From CAZMHJ01 sp046350635 (GTDB lineage: Bacteria; Patescibacteriota; Saccharimonadia; Saccharimonadales; CAIOMD01): a DNA stretch of 64,000 nucleotides. Where the stretch lies: assembly GCA_046350635.1 (NCBI GenBank), contig JAXLZY010000002.1, positions 62,001 through 126,000 on the forward strand, in the 5' to 3' direction. Position 1 is the stretch's first letter. The number at the start of each line of letters is the position of its first letter. Under the pieces are notes generated by a model. That model was not told the origin of the DNA. It saw only the letters and a list, made by a program, of their open reading frames with translations, and made no database searches. Positions 17,523 through 26,241 of this stretch are shown in pieces. Position numbers and translations under genes: made by a program.

Positions 17523-18584
17523 ATGAATACAGGCCTAACCTATAAAGACAAGCCATTGTTTGGACTCGACATCGGGACAAGCAGTGTTAAGGTTATGCAA
17601 ATTGAGAATAAGGGTAAGTCGCAAGTTATCGTAGGCTATGGCGTTACGGAATATGATCAATCTGCGATAAAAGATGGCCTCGTTGTTGAGCCGGAATTGC
17701 TCGCAAAAGCAACAAAAGAACTGTTTGAAAAAAATCTTATTGGTGAAATATCAACACGACGAGTCGCATTAAGTATACCTGTCGCACGCACCTATAACCG
17801 AGTCATGAACCTTCCCCCGATGAACCAGAAAGATTTAGATGAAGCAGTCCGTTTAGAGGCAGAGCAATATATCCCCGTCCCTATAGATGAGCTGTATATC
17901 GATTACAATATTTCATCTGCCTCTAAAGATGGCTACGAGTTATTGGCTGTTGCTGCTCCGAAGCAAATCATAGATTCTTACTTGCAATACACGGACTTAT
18001 TAGGGCTCGAAACCTGCACCATTGAAACAACCATTAATGCATCAAGTCGACTGATTGCCCATTCGGAGCGCGATGAAGTGCCAACAATCTTAATTGACTT
18101 CGGAAGCGTTTCGGTTGATATAACAATATTTGATAAAGAATTGATTGTAACTGGAACTGTAGCAGGTGGTGGTGACACATTTACCGAACTTATCGCCAAA
18201 AAACTCGATGTCAGTAGTGCAGTCGCTCACACGATTAAGACTAAATATGGTCTTAGTGTAAGTAAAAAACAAAAAGATATTCAAGATGCCTTAAAACCAA
18301 TACTTGGATCATTAACTCGCGAAATTCGTAAAATGGTTCGCTACTACGATGAACGGAGCGGAAGTGAAGGTAAAATTGGCCAAATTATTACCATGGGTGG
18401 CGGAGCCAATATGCCCGGTTTGTCAGAATACATAACGAGCGAGTTGCGCCTTCCTACCCGAATGTGTAACCCGTGGGCTAACCTAGATTTTGGAAAACTA
18501 CAACCGCCAAGCACAATTGAAAAATCTATGTATGTCACCGCAGCAGGCCTAGCTCTTATCAACCCAAAGGATATTTGGAAATGA
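17523..18584 (+). CDS. pilM: PilM, cytoplasmic actin-like pilus assembly protein
   Basis: The 353-residue protein of the ASKHA fold has phosphate-1 motif FGLDIGTSSVKV (13-24), an IDFGSVSVDITIF phosphate-2 motif and MGGGANMPGL near 290. PilM recruits PilN at the membrane and links PilB dynamics to the alignment complex. Its stop codon overlaps the pilN start (ATGA). Confidence 0.95.
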   Translation: MNTGLTYKDKPLFGLDIGTSSVKVMQIENKGKSQVIVGYGVTEYDQSAIKDGLVVEPELLAKATKELFEKNLIGEISTRRVALSIPVARTYNRVMNLPPMNQKDLDEAVRLEAEQYIPVPIDELYIDYNISSASKDGYELLAVAAPKQIIDSYLQYTDLLGLETCTIETTINASSRLIAHSERDEVPTILIDFGSVSVDITIFDKELIVTGTVAGGGDTFTELIAKKLDVSSAVAHTIKTKYGLSVSKKQKDIQDALKPILGSLTREIRKMVRYYDERSGSEGKIGQIITMGGGANMPGLSEYITSELRLPTRMCNPWANLDFGKLQPPSTIEKSMYVTAAGLALINPKDIWK

Positions 18585-19450
18585 TAAATCTATTACCGCC
18601 TGAGGCAAAAAATCAGATTAAGTTTGCCCGCCGAAACAGTATCCTTATTAAATGGCTGGGTGCAATTTTTGTTGTGATGCTTCTGATTACAGCTATGAAC
18701 GTTTTTGGACAGTTCTATATAAACCAAACCGCCAATCGTCTTAAAGAAACAGCCAATGTCACTGATCAACGTATTAAAGAGGAAAATCTCGAGCAATATA
18801 AAAATAACCTAAACTCTTTGTCTGGTGACATGAAAACGGCCGTACAAATTCTAAAAAAACAACTGTTGTTTTCTAAGGTATTTCCAAAAATTGGTACTAC
18901 CCTTCCTAGTGGCGCCGTCTTATCTAACGTTACACTTAACTCAACCGATACTTCACTAGACTTAACAATTCTTGCAAAAGATCAGTACACCGCTAATCAG
19001 GCATTTACGAACGTAAAAGATTCTAACAATCAGTTATTTAGTAAAACTGATCTAATTTCGATTGTTTGTGGTGATTCAAACCCTTCATACCCATGTACCG
19101 CTCAGGTAAAGGCACTATTAAATATTGACCTAACGAAACGCCTCACTGATGCAGTGGCTGCAGGTGGCGGTAAATTGAATGGGCTTTCTGCAATTTCATC
19201 TGCCCAAAACCAATATGTGCTTACCGTAGGGACTAAAAAAGCAGATGAAATAACCAAAGTAATTGATGCACTAAACAACTCTCCTCAATTAGTCGTAGCG
19301 ACCGCAAAGAAAGGGAGTGACTGTAAAACTGACGAAGAAGCCAAAAAGAATAATCTTGAATATCAGTGCACGACCCTAGTAAAGGTAACCATAAAAGATG
19401 ATGCTTCGTACTATTTTCTTGAGACAACTAACTTTACGGAGAAATTTTAA
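18581..19450 (+). CDS. pilN: PilN-like alignment-complex protein
   Basis: The 289-residue protein opens MINLLPPEAK, the conserved PilN tail that binds PilM. It then has one membrane helix (about 22-44), a coiled coil and a periplasmic-type ferredoxin-like domain. It is longer than the usual 180-200 residues, with an extra C-terminal Ala/Lys/Asn-rich domain containing Cys pairs. The start was placed at ATG 18581, overlapping the pilM stop. The gene couples to pilO through a TAATG junction at 19450. Confidence 0.88.
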   Translation: MINLLPPEAKNQIKFARRNSILIKWLGAIFVVMLLITAMNVFGQFYINQTANRLKETANVTDQRIKEENLEQYKNNLNSLSGDMKTAVQILKKQLLFSKVFPKIGTTLPSGAVLSNVTLNSTDTSLDLTILAKDQYTANQAFTNVKDSNNQLFSKTDLISIVCGDSNPSYPCTAQVKALLNIDLTKRLTDAVAAGGGKLNGLSAISSAQNQYVLTVGTKKADEITKVIDALNNSPQLVVATAKKGSDCKTDEEAKKNNLEYQCTTLVKVTIKDDASYYFLETTNFTEKF

Positions 19451-20124
19451 TGAACGCTAAACGATTTTTCTTCGTACTCATTGGCCTCATTGGGTTGCTA
19501 ATTGTGATTACAATTGGACTTGTAGTCGGAGGTAACCAGATTATGGCGAAAACGTCGCAAAAGCTAGTAGATGCAAAACTTAATAATTCATTAGCAGACG
19601 TAAAAATAAGCGAATACTTGAAGGCAAAGAATTATCTTAGTCAAAACCCGGATGTTAGAGCGATGGTAAACAACATGATTCCAAAAGACAAAGATCAAGA
19701 TACCGCAACCAAAGAATTATATAAAATTGCTGATTCAGCAGGTGTTAGTATTTCTAGTATTCAGTACCCTTCTTCTAACCTTGGCTTAAAGGCTACGGGA
19801 GGTAGTACTGCCAGCACCCCTGCCGCAACAACTCCAAGTAGTTCAAGCTCATCATCTACCCCAACCCCTCAAGCACCGCTTTCGCAAGCTAAATCTGTTG
19901 ATGGACTCGCTGGGGTTCAGGGTATTGATGTTGATCTAAGATTAACTGACGTGGACAAGAAGAGTCCCGTTACTTATGACAGCCTTATAAAGTTCCTTAA
20001 ACTTGTTGAGCTCAACAGAAGAAGTATGCAAATTAAGAAAGTATTTATTCAGCCTGATAAACCCGGTAATGGGCTCGTGAAGCTCAGCCCGCAAATAACA
20101 ATAACACTTTTCGTAAAGCCATGA
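19450..20124 (+). CDS. pilO: PilO-like alignment-complex protein
   Basis: The 224-residue protein has an N-terminal membrane helix (about 7-28) and a coiled coil. A Ser/Thr/Pro-rich linker (about 117-140) precedes a small C-terminal ferredoxin-like domain (DVDLRLTDV, YDSLIKFLKLVE, MQIKKVFIQ). Position and layout match PilO, the partner of PilN in the extracytoplasmic alignment complex. It overlaps pilN by 1 nt and the next gene by 4 bp. Confidence 0.83.
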   Translation: MNAKRFFFVLIGLIGLLIVITIGLVVGGNQIMAKTSQKLVDAKLNNSLADVKISEYLKAKNYLSQNPDVRAMVNNMIPKDKDQDTATKELYKIADSAGVSISSIQYPSSNLGLKATGGSTASTPAATTPSSSSSSSTPTPQAPLSQAKSVDGLAGVQGIDVDLRLTDVDKKSPVTYDSLIKFLKLVELNRRSMQIKKVFIQPDKPGNGLVKLSPQITITLFVKP

Positions 20125-20414
20125 ATTTAGACGCAATTAAGAAACAACTCGTCAGTGCAGGTGAATTTCTACTTAAGCATATCGTTATTGTATTTATTCT
20201 TTGTGTGGTGATAATGCTTGGCTATGTTACTTATTCGATAAGTAAGTTTAGTAGTGCCGACCCTTCAGCAGATCAAGTTGCAGAAAAAACGCAATCAGTC
20301 ACCCTCGTTAAAATTGATGCAAATCTTGTTAACAAGATTAAGCTACTCAATGACCAAAATGTTTTTGTAGCACCAAACTACAACAGCCTTAACGGCAATC
20401 CTTTTTACAGATAA
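20121..20414 (+). CDS. Small single-pass protein ending the pilus operon
   Basis: The 97-residue protein has one membrane helix (about 18-40) and a short polar tail ending NPFYR. It is coupled to pilO by a 4-bp ATGA overlap, so it is almost certainly part of the pilMNO complex. It takes the place where PilP occurs in proteobacteria but lacks a lipobox and is much shorter. The monoderm envelope has no secretin to dock with, so PilP homology is doubtful. No known family recognised. Confidence 0.7.
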   Translation: MNLDAIKKQLVSAGEFLLKHIVIVFILCVVIMLGYVTYSISKFSSADPSADQVAEKTQSVTLVKIDANLVNKIKLLNDQNVFVAPNYNSLNGNPFYR

Positions 20415-20421
20415 TAACGGT

Positions 20422-21021
20422 CTAGTCTTTTCGATTACTGTATGGGCGGTTACGGTAAGAACCGGCCTGTCCTGTTCGTGACAAAAAATCGTCTTTTGCT
20501 TCTAGAATAATTTTTGCAACACGATGTGGATTTGGGCAGAACGCAAAGTTAAAGTTTGCCTGCTCACCGGCTGTTTCAATATTGATAGTTCCAAAATTAA
20601 ATGCGTTCGAAAAAAATCCACGCTGTTCACTGGTGACATCTTCTACATTCGCGAGCGAAAGCTGCGACACTTTTCTAATTAAAAGTCCTTTTTGTACTAT
20701 CAATACTATGTTTCTATCGGTTACCGTAAGTCTTGTCTGTCTATATACGACTGTTGCCATGACAAGCAGTATGCCAACCAGTACCGCGATTAATACGGCA
20801 AAGAACGCCATAACCGTATATGTGCCAGAACTTGTGCCGGCAACTTCTGGGAATAAAACACTAATTCCTATGAGTCCGAGAGTCAAACAAACTAACGTAG
20901 CAGCGTAAATAAAAATAATGCCAAATGGGTGTTGATACACCACACACATTACATGCTCGTCAGGGCCTATCGTTTCGATGGTCTTAAAGTAGCTCGACTC
21001 CTGAAAGCTCTTACGTGCCAT
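20422..21021 (-). CDS. Membrane protein with bacterial PH (DUF304-like) domain
   Basis: The 199-residue protein has two membrane helices (about 32-54 and 68-92) followed by a bPH2-type domain (YRQTRLTVTDRNIVLIVQKGLLIRKVSQLSLANVEDV begins near 93, then FGTINIETAG). Such domains are common in Gram-positive membrane proteins with mostly unknown roles. TATAAT on the minus strand (21031-21036) ends 9 nt before ATG 21021. The gene converges on the pilus operon with a 7-bp gap. Confidence 0.8.
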   Translation of the reverse strand: MARKSFQESSYFKTIETIGPDEHVMCVVYQHPFGIIFIYAATLVCLTLGLIGISVLFPEVAGTSSGTYTVMAFFAVLIAVLVGILLVMATVVYRQTRLTVTDRNIVLIVQKGLLIRKVSQLSLANVEDVTSEQRGFFSNAFNFGTINIETAGEQANFNFAFCPNPHRVAKIILEAKDDFLSRTGQAGSYRNRPYSNRKD

Positions 21022-21031
21022 TACACCTGTA

Positions 21032-22063
21032 TTATAACAGGCTCTCTTGCGAATCGTTGGTTTTAATTTTCTTACCTAGGTGAGTATGCGCTTTTGGTGT
21101 TGCCCTACGACCACGTGGTGTACGCTCCAGCAAGCCAATCTGTAGTAAGTATGGTTCGTAGAAATCTTCGATTGTAGTCGACTCGTCACCGGTAATTGCC
21201 GCTAGTGTATTAAGGCCAACGGGGTTAACTCCATAGCCTTCAATCATCTTTTCAAGTAGGTATCTATCTGCTGGGTCAAGGCCAAGCTCATCGATTTCGA
21301 GCAGTTCAAGGGCGGCTTTAGTGTGCACAGTATCTACTATGCCATCACCGTTTACATCAGCGTAATCTCGCACTCGTTTAAGTAGTCTATTTGCAATACG
21401 TGGCGTAAGTCGTGCCCGGGTCGAAAGTATTGTCGCCGCTTCTGGTTCAATTGAAGTATCCATGATTGACGCAGCTCTGGTAATAATCTGCGCGATTTCT
21501 TCTGGCGTGTAGAATTCAAGGCGATGAATCATGCCAAACCTATCCCTCAGTGGTGCTGCAAGCGCACCCGTACGGGTTGTTGCGCCTATAAGCGTAAACT
21601 TAGGAACATCAAGCCGCAAACTACGAGCGCTCGGACCTTTGCCAAGCATAATATCAATTTTGTAATCTTCCATCGCGCTATAAAGAACTTCCTCTACGCT
21701 ACGATGTAAGCGATGAATTTCGTCGATAAACAAAATATCACCATCTTGTAAGTTAGTTAGCAGGCTCGCAAGGTCACCAGCCCGTTCTATTGCGGGGCCA
21801 CTGGTTACTTTAATTTGTGCACCCATTTCGTTAGCAATTACCGTTGCCATAGTTGTCTTACCGAGACCTGGCGGGCCATATAGCAGAACATGGTCGAGTG
21901 GTTCACCACGTTTTTTTGCAGCTGCAATCGCAAGCTGTAAATTCTTTTTTAGGCGCTCTTGGCCAATGTAATTCGCAAAGTCTTTAGGCCTAAGAGTGTT
22001 TTCTAGCTCTTGCTCTTGGGCATCATCTGGCTCTGCAGTAGTGTGGACAATTCGGTCAATCAT
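21032..22063 (-). CDS. ruvB: RuvB Holliday-junction branch-migration helicase
   Basis: The 343-residue AAA+ ATPase has DFIGQ-type FANYIGQERLKKNL, Walker A GPPGLGKTT (64-72), Walker B LFIDEIHRL, sensor GATTRTGAL and a C-terminal winged helix (GLLERTPRGRRAT). With RuvA it drives branch migration. It immediately follows ruvA (stop and start adjacent), in a ruvC-ruvA-ruvB order. Confidence 0.98.
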   Translation of the reverse strand: MIDRIVHTTAEPDDAQEQELENTLRPKDFANYIGQERLKKNLQLAIAAAKKRGEPLDHVLLYGPPGLGKTTMATVIANEMGAQIKVTSGPAIERAGDLASLLTNLQDGDILFIDEIHRLHRSVEEVLYSAMEDYKIDIMLGKGPSARSLRLDVPKFTLIGATTRTGALAAPLRDRFGMIHRLEFYTPEEIAQIITRAASIMDTSIEPEAATILSTRARLTPRIANRLLKRVRDYADVNGDGIVDTVHTKAALELLEIDELGLDPADRYLLEKMIEGYGVNPVGLNTLAAITGDESTTIEDFYEPYLLQIGLLERTPRGRRATPKAHTHLGKKIKTNDSQESLL

Positions 22064-22642
22064 TTATATTCCCTTTAAGGCTTGCTTTATGCGATCTTCA
22101 ACCGACAATGATGGGTCGATATGTTTTAGCGCTAAGGCTGCATCCATTTCACTATACCCAAGTGACATTAACGCTTGCGCGGCTTCGTCCGAGGCATTAA
22201 CCCCACTGCGACCAACAATATCTTCGGCCGTGTCTGAACTTAGCAAGCCAACCTTATCCCGAAGCTCAACTACAATTTGTTCTGCTGCTCGTTTACCAAC
22301 GCCTTTTGCCGACTGCAATCTTTTAACATCTCCACCAGCGATTGCGGCACGCACTTCGTTTGCATTGCCAAGCTCTAATAAGCTCATGGCAACTTTTGGC
22401 CCCACGTTTTTTACTTTTAAAAGTTGCTCAAAGAGCTGTTTTGTATCTAGTAAGGTAAAGCCAAATAACTGATGCGCGTCTTCTTTTATATTTTCGTACA
22501 CGTATACTTTTGCTTCATCATTCACGAGTAATCTGTCGGCTTCGTTCGTAGTCATCACGACGCCATAGCCAACACCGTTTACATTAATCACGACAACGTC
22601 ATGTAGTTTTTCACTTACCTGCCCTTTGAGTGTTGCTATCAT
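22064..22642 (-). CDS. ruvA: RuvA Holliday-junction binding protein
   Basis: The 192-residue protein has the N-terminal OB fold (MIATLKGQVSEK), tandem HhH motifs (VKNVGPKVAMSLLE, AKGVGKRAAEQIVVELRDK) and a C-terminal RuvB-binding domain (EAAQALMSLGYSEMDAALA). TATAAT (22651-22656, minus strand) ends 8 nt before the ATG, so it may be transcribed separately with almost no leader in addition to read-through from ruvC. Confidence 0.97.
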   Translation of the reverse strand: MIATLKGQVSEKLHDVVVINVNGVGYGVVMTTNEADRLLVNDEAKVYVYENIKEDAHQLFGFTLLDTKQLFEQLLKVKNVGPKVAMSLLELGNANEVRAAIAGGDVKRLQSAKGVGKRAAEQIVVELRDKVGLLSSDTAEDIVGRSGVNASDEAAQALMSLGYSEMDAALALKHIDPSLSVEDRIKQALKGI

Positions 22643-22651
22643 ATCGACTTA

Positions 22652-23125
22652 TTATACCCTGAGCGTTTGCGCATGTGTTAATGCCGCCGCCAGCGCATCG
22701 GCGCAATCATCTGGCTTTGGTGCTTCTTTAAGCTTTAATAAAATTCGGACCATTTCTTGAATCTGTTTTTTTTCTGCCCTGCCGTATCCAGTTAATGCCT
22801 GTTTAATTTGTAGCGGTGTATATTCATGGATGGCTAAATTTGCTTGTTTGCCGGCAAGTAACACCACTCCACGAGCCTGTGCGACTGTCATGGCAGTAGT
22901 AACGTTTTGGGCAAAAAAGAGTTTTTCTACTACCATTTCATCTGGTTTAGTTTCTTGTATAATCGTCTGCAGCTCTTCGTAAATAGTCTGTAAGCGAACC
23001 GCATCATCTTCTTTTACCGGCGTGCGAATAACACCGGCATCAATCAGATTGGTAGTGCCATTTATGATTTCAATGACACCAAAACCAAGTATTCCCGTCC
23101 CTGGATCAATACCAAGGATTCGCAT
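22652..23125 (-). CDS. ruvC: RuvC Holliday-junction resolvase
   Basis: The 157-residue protein has the catalytic acidic residues in context: ILGIDPGTGILGFG (Asp7), VVEKLFFAQN (Glu), and PDDCADALAAAL near the C-terminus. It cleaves Holliday junctions symmetrically. It follows yebC with a 1-bp gap. Confidence 0.96.
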   Translation of the reverse strand: MRILGIDPGTGILGFGVIEIINGTTNLIDAGVIRTPVKEDDAVRLQTIYEELQTIIQETKPDEMVVEKLFFAQNVTTAMTVAQARGVVLLAGKQANLAIHEYTPLQIKQALTGYGRAEKKQIQEMVRILLKLKEAPKPDDCADALAAALTHAQTLRV

Positions 23126-23126
23126 G

Positions 23127-23852
23127 TTAAACCTCTACGCCGTCTGCAATATCAAAGTTAGTATGAGTCTCGACCACATCATCAAGTTCATCAAGTGCGT
23201 CCATTAAGTTCATGACTTTACGGGCAACTTCTGGGTCTGTAATCTCAATCGTACTATTAGGTACATAGGTTAGTTCTGCCTCGCTTATTTCATAGCCGGC
23301 AGCCGTAATTGCATCACGTACTTTGGCAAGTTCTTTAGCATCGGTGTATACCTGCAGTTCGCCATCAGATTCTTCAACATCTTCGGCACCCGCATCTAAA
23401 AGCGCTAGCATTGCGTCGTCACCCGTTGCTTTAACACGTATAGAGCCTTTACGCGTAAACATAAATGCCACTGCACCAGATTCGGCAATATTGCCACCCT
23501 TTTTATTAAAGGCATTACGTACTTCTGGGTACGTACGGTTTAAGTTATCAGTTGCGCACTCTACTAATATTCCGACACCACCAGGGCCGTAACCCTCGTA
23601 CATGACTTCGTTTAGTTGTGCAGCTGATTTATCAGTTACTCGTGCAATGGCACGGTCGATATTAGCAAGTGGCATGTTGGCGGCTTTCGCTTTTTCGATT
23701 GCCAGCGCCAAGCTTGGGTTCATAGCAGGATCACCGCCAGCACGGGCAGAAATAGCAATTTGATTACCAAGTTTTGTGAACAGTGCTCCACGCTTAGCAT
23801 CAGCTGCGCCTTTTTGGCGCTTTATAGTTGACCATTTGGAATGTCCGGACAT
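23127..23852 (-). CDS. YebC/PmpR-family protein
   Basis: The 241-residue protein begins MSGHSKWSTIKRQKGAADAKRG, the YebC/TACO1 signature, and contains YEGYGPGGVGILVE and NIAESGAVAFMF. Family members act as DNA-binding regulators or relieve ribosome stalling at polyproline. Its position immediately before ruvC is a widely conserved arrangement. It lies 2 bp after the disrupted comEC. Confidence 0.95.
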   Translation of the reverse strand: MSGHSKWSTIKRQKGAADAKRGALFTKLGNQIAISARAGGDPAMNPSLALAIEKAKAANMPLANIDRAIARVTDKSAAQLNEVMYEGYGPGGVGILVECATDNLNRTYPEVRNAFNKKGGNIAESGAVAFMFTRKGSIRVKATGDDAMLALLDAGAEDVEESDGELQVYTDAKELAKVRDAITAAGYEISEAELTYVPNSTIEITDPEVARKVMNLMDALDELDDVVETHTNFDIADGVEV

Positions 23853-23854
23853 AG

Positions 23855-25278
23855 TTATACCTCGCTCTTATCTGCAGTATTTGATTCTATTGTAACAGAT
23901 ACGGCCCGCTTTTTCAGGCCAATTAAAACGATGAAAATAATTACATATAGTGCTATAAATCCACCGATAGTTACACTGGTTCGCGATTGCGCTCCCGGAA
24001 CTTTCGACAGCCCGGTTGCGATTAATAGCATTGCATCTAACCAAATGCGAGCGGGTAAAGCAATCCAACCTGAAATCATCGGCACCAACATACCAGCGAG
24101 GCCTGCGATAAGTGATAACAACATTGCTAGTGGTACCATTGGTACGACAATAATATTGGCAATGAATCCTATTAAAGAAAACCGCCCAAAAATAAGCATA
24201 ATAAACGGCAACGTCATAATTTGAGCTGCAAAACTTTCTATAGCAACACTTCCCCATAGGGGCGATTCTTTACGTTTGAACACTCGCATGGTTACGAGTG
24301 GCGCAACTATCAGCACCCCAAAAAAAGCTAAGAACGACAAGTACTAACCAATGTCACCCCATACATAGTACGGATTTGCACAATGACTGCAGCAATCAAT
24401 ATGAGCAATATGGGTCTGAACGCACGCCCAAAATACCATGCCAATAAACCCAGGCCTGCCACAATTGCAGCACGAACGATTGAGGGCGAGTAGCCTGTGA
24501 TTAGCAAGAAAAGGTAAATTAGTGTTAGGGAAATACTTAAAATCTGAAATCGTGATAGTCGCTTCAAGCCTTTTTGAGTTCCACGAATAATAATGGTCAG
24601 ATTATAGCCAGAAACAGCCACAATATGAGTTAGGCCAACCGTAACCAATATAAGTGATAGTTCATCGGACAATAAACTGCGTTGCCCTACCAGCAATCCC
24701 ACGCCAAAGCTCGCTGCAGGCTCTGGGAGAGCGTTTTCCATACCAACAATAAAGTTACGCCTAAAATCTTCTAGTGTGCTTTGCGCGCGAGCTACAACGT
24801 TTACGTCGGCATATGAAATACTTGCTTGTTTACTGCCCCTTGCTGGATACATTTTGCCATGTACTGTAACGATATCGTGTCTATAAATAATAGCTTCTCC
24901 GTAGCCTCTTACGCGTACAGTCCCGGGAAGTTTTTGACCATTTTTAACCAGATTAGTCATGCCAAATTCTTGTTGGCTTTTATCGGCATACACACTATCT
25001 TCAGTGGCTCTACCACTAATTGTCACCGTATGGTAAAACTGTTTTTGTAATTTTTGTTGCTCTACTTGTAATAATCCACCTCGAAACCAGCCAAGTAAAA
25101 CCCCTGCCAGCAATAGATACGTAATTAATACGAACCCGCGTTTCATAATAAGCGGGCTCAGCACAAGTGGCAGTAATAGCCAAGCGATTGAAAGTGGCTC
25201 TGTAAACTTTGACATAAAAAGACCGCCTAAAATGGCGGCTAGAAATACAATGATGTATGTTGTGCGCCGAGTATTCAT
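23855..25278 (-). pseudogene. comEC: comEC, DNA-uptake channel, disrupted by a frame break
   Basis: Two open frames together resemble one ComEC/Rec2. The 5' part (25278-24328, 316 codons) carries the N-terminal helices, an OB-like domain and the competence core (LVTVGLTHIVAVSGYNLTII). It ends YGVTLVSTCRS-stop. The 3' part (24340-23855) continues in another frame from LSFLAFFGVLIVAPLV, which in intact ComEC directly follows a few residues such as D-x-G-x. Those are missing at the junction near 24338-24345, so a deletion of several bases, not a single-base slip, is the simplest reading. No metallo-beta-lactamase domain is present. The 5' end overlaps the DUF1905 gene by 4 bp. Confidence 0.75.
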
Positions 25279-25571
25279 TGCAATGAAATTTCTAGCTTAA
25301 TGATATCGCCCGCTTCAATATGTTCAGCTATTCTAACTGTTTTCTTAACAGGTAGTAGGTATGATTCTGATTTTTTATCTGGAAATATTGAAGTTTCCCA
25401 ACGGCTTGCTGCTATTTGGGCAGTTATTTTTACAGAGCCAAAGCCCCTGCGCACTCCACTATCGGTAACTATTTTTATCTCATCCGAAATATCTTTAGGT
25501 AGCGTCACAAAATACCAAGCCGCATAACCTGGATACTGCCATAGTTCTGCCGTAAATTTGTTTGTGGGCAT
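25275..25571 (-). CDS. DUF1905 small protein
   Basis: The 98-residue single-domain protein has the DUF1905 pattern: FTAELWQYPGYAAWYFVTLP, RRGFGSVKITAQI, SIFPDKKSESYLLPVKKTVR and GDIIKLEI. The fold is a small beta barrel often fused to YdeI-like domains; its function is unknown. It is translationally coupled to the broken comEC (ATGA overlap), so it is first in the comEC-yebC-ruv transcript. Confidence 0.85.
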   Translation of the reverse strand: MPTNKFTAELWQYPGYAAWYFVTLPKDISDEIKIVTDSGVRRGFGSVKITAQIAASRWETSIFPDKKSESYLLPVKKTVRIAEHIEAGDIIKLEISLQ

Positions 25572-25600
25572 TTATTTTACAATAGCGCAGAATTTATCAC

Positions 25601-25614
25601 TTGCCCAGTGGGAC
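25601..25614. repeat. Copy of the tRNA-Lys 3'-end sequence (distal)
   Basis: TTGCCCAGTGGGAC is identical to 26062-26075, and its last 12 bases match the tRNA-Lys acceptor/T-arm at 26244-26255. The two outer copies bracket the small CxxCP gene (25632-25952), like direct repeats left by an insertion at a tRNA 3' end. Confidence 0.6.
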
Positions 25615-25631
25615 GCTCAAATATAGATATA

Positions 25632-25952
25632 CTATGATTGTTTTTTTTGCATAGTAGAGTGAAGTACACAACTACCCAGAACAGTAACCTTTTCCTCACA
25701 CTCATAAACCGCACGTGTAAGTTCAGGAAAATCAGCTAAAACTCGCGCCTCTTCCGAGTCACCCCACGATTCTATTTCTTCTACTCTGATTTCATCAATG
25801 CGTTCATCAGTCAGACCCTTTGTGCCTCGCACTGCATTTACAAATTGTCCAGATAACCCCTGTGCGACGTTAACTGCTAGGCTTTGGTCGGTTGGTTTAA
25901 AATTCTTTCCAATATATTCAGATGCTGGGCAATCTTCACAAAACTCGCTCAT
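25632..25952 (-). CDS. Small CxxCP-motif protein A
   Basis: The 106-residue protein is counted from ATG 25952, which has an AAAAGGA Shine-Dalgarno 6-7 nt upstream; a longer frame begins at 25967. It is acidic, soluble, and opens MSEFCEDCPASEYIG. Further Cys residues (YECEEK, GSCVLH) near the C-terminus could build a metal or redox site with the CxxC. It has a weak paralogue at 43839-44231, which opens MTKFCENCP. Both lie next to tRNA genes with tRNA-fragment repeats. No known family recognised. Confidence 0.65.
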   Translation of the reverse strand: MSEFCEDCPASEYIGKNFKPTDQSLAVNVAQGLSGQFVNAVRGTKGLTDERIDEIRVEEIESWGDSEEARVLADFPELTRAVYECEEKVTVLGSCVLHSTMQKKQS

Positions 25953-26061
25953 AAAAATCCTTTTCATTTAAGTATGCTACTAGATATATTAATTGCAAGC
26001 ATTAGAAGTATCATTAGACAACTAAGTTAGCTGCGACATTAGAGCTAAATTCTAAGCTACA

Positions 26062-26148
26062 TTGCCCAGTGGGACTTGCCTTGTCGCCAAAACAAAATTA
26101 GTTTTGACACGACAACCCTTACATATACCACTGGTATATGCCGGGCAA
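26062..26148 (-). repeat. tRNA-like element derived from tRNA-Lys
   Basis: On the minus strand this 87-nt stretch is closed by TTGCCC / GGGCAA and contains an 8-1-8 hairpin (ATATACCA / TGGTATAT), a stem TTGTCG / CGACAA around an inner AAAAC / GTTTT hairpin, and a 3' end CAAGTCCCACTGGGC identical over 15 nt to tRNA-Lys. The arms fall in the order of D, anticodon and acceptor/T regions. It is a decayed, hairpin-expanded tRNA copy or a tRNA-like structure; the 5' strand of the T stem is absent, so it cannot be a normal tRNA. Confidence 0.5.
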
Positions 26149-26200
26149 GGGACCGGGGTTTGCTACCAGCAAACCCGTTCAAGCCCCCGCTGGTGTAACT

Positions 26201-26241
26201 TCCAATTAAAAACCCCACGCGAAGTGGGGATTTTAATTGGA
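26201..26241 (-). terminator. Terminator of tRNA-Lys
   Basis: An 18-bp inverted repeat with one mismatch and a 5-nt loop. On the minus strand the core CCCCAC-TTCGC-GTGGGG is followed by TTTTT. Its outer arm includes the tRNA's own discriminator and CCA (26238-26241), so the tRNA 3' end can pair with the terminator tail. Confidence 0.85.

Noticed and set aside
18090..18284. Minus-strand ORF inside pilM
   Set aside because: Shadow frame without ribosome site.
23323..23592. 89-codon plus-strand ORF
   Set aside because: Antisense to yebC; no start signals or domain.
26130..26200. Riboswitch upstream of the CxxCP gene
   Set aside because: Hairpins exist, but they fit a tRNA-like copy and terminator tail better; no known riboswitch motif seen.
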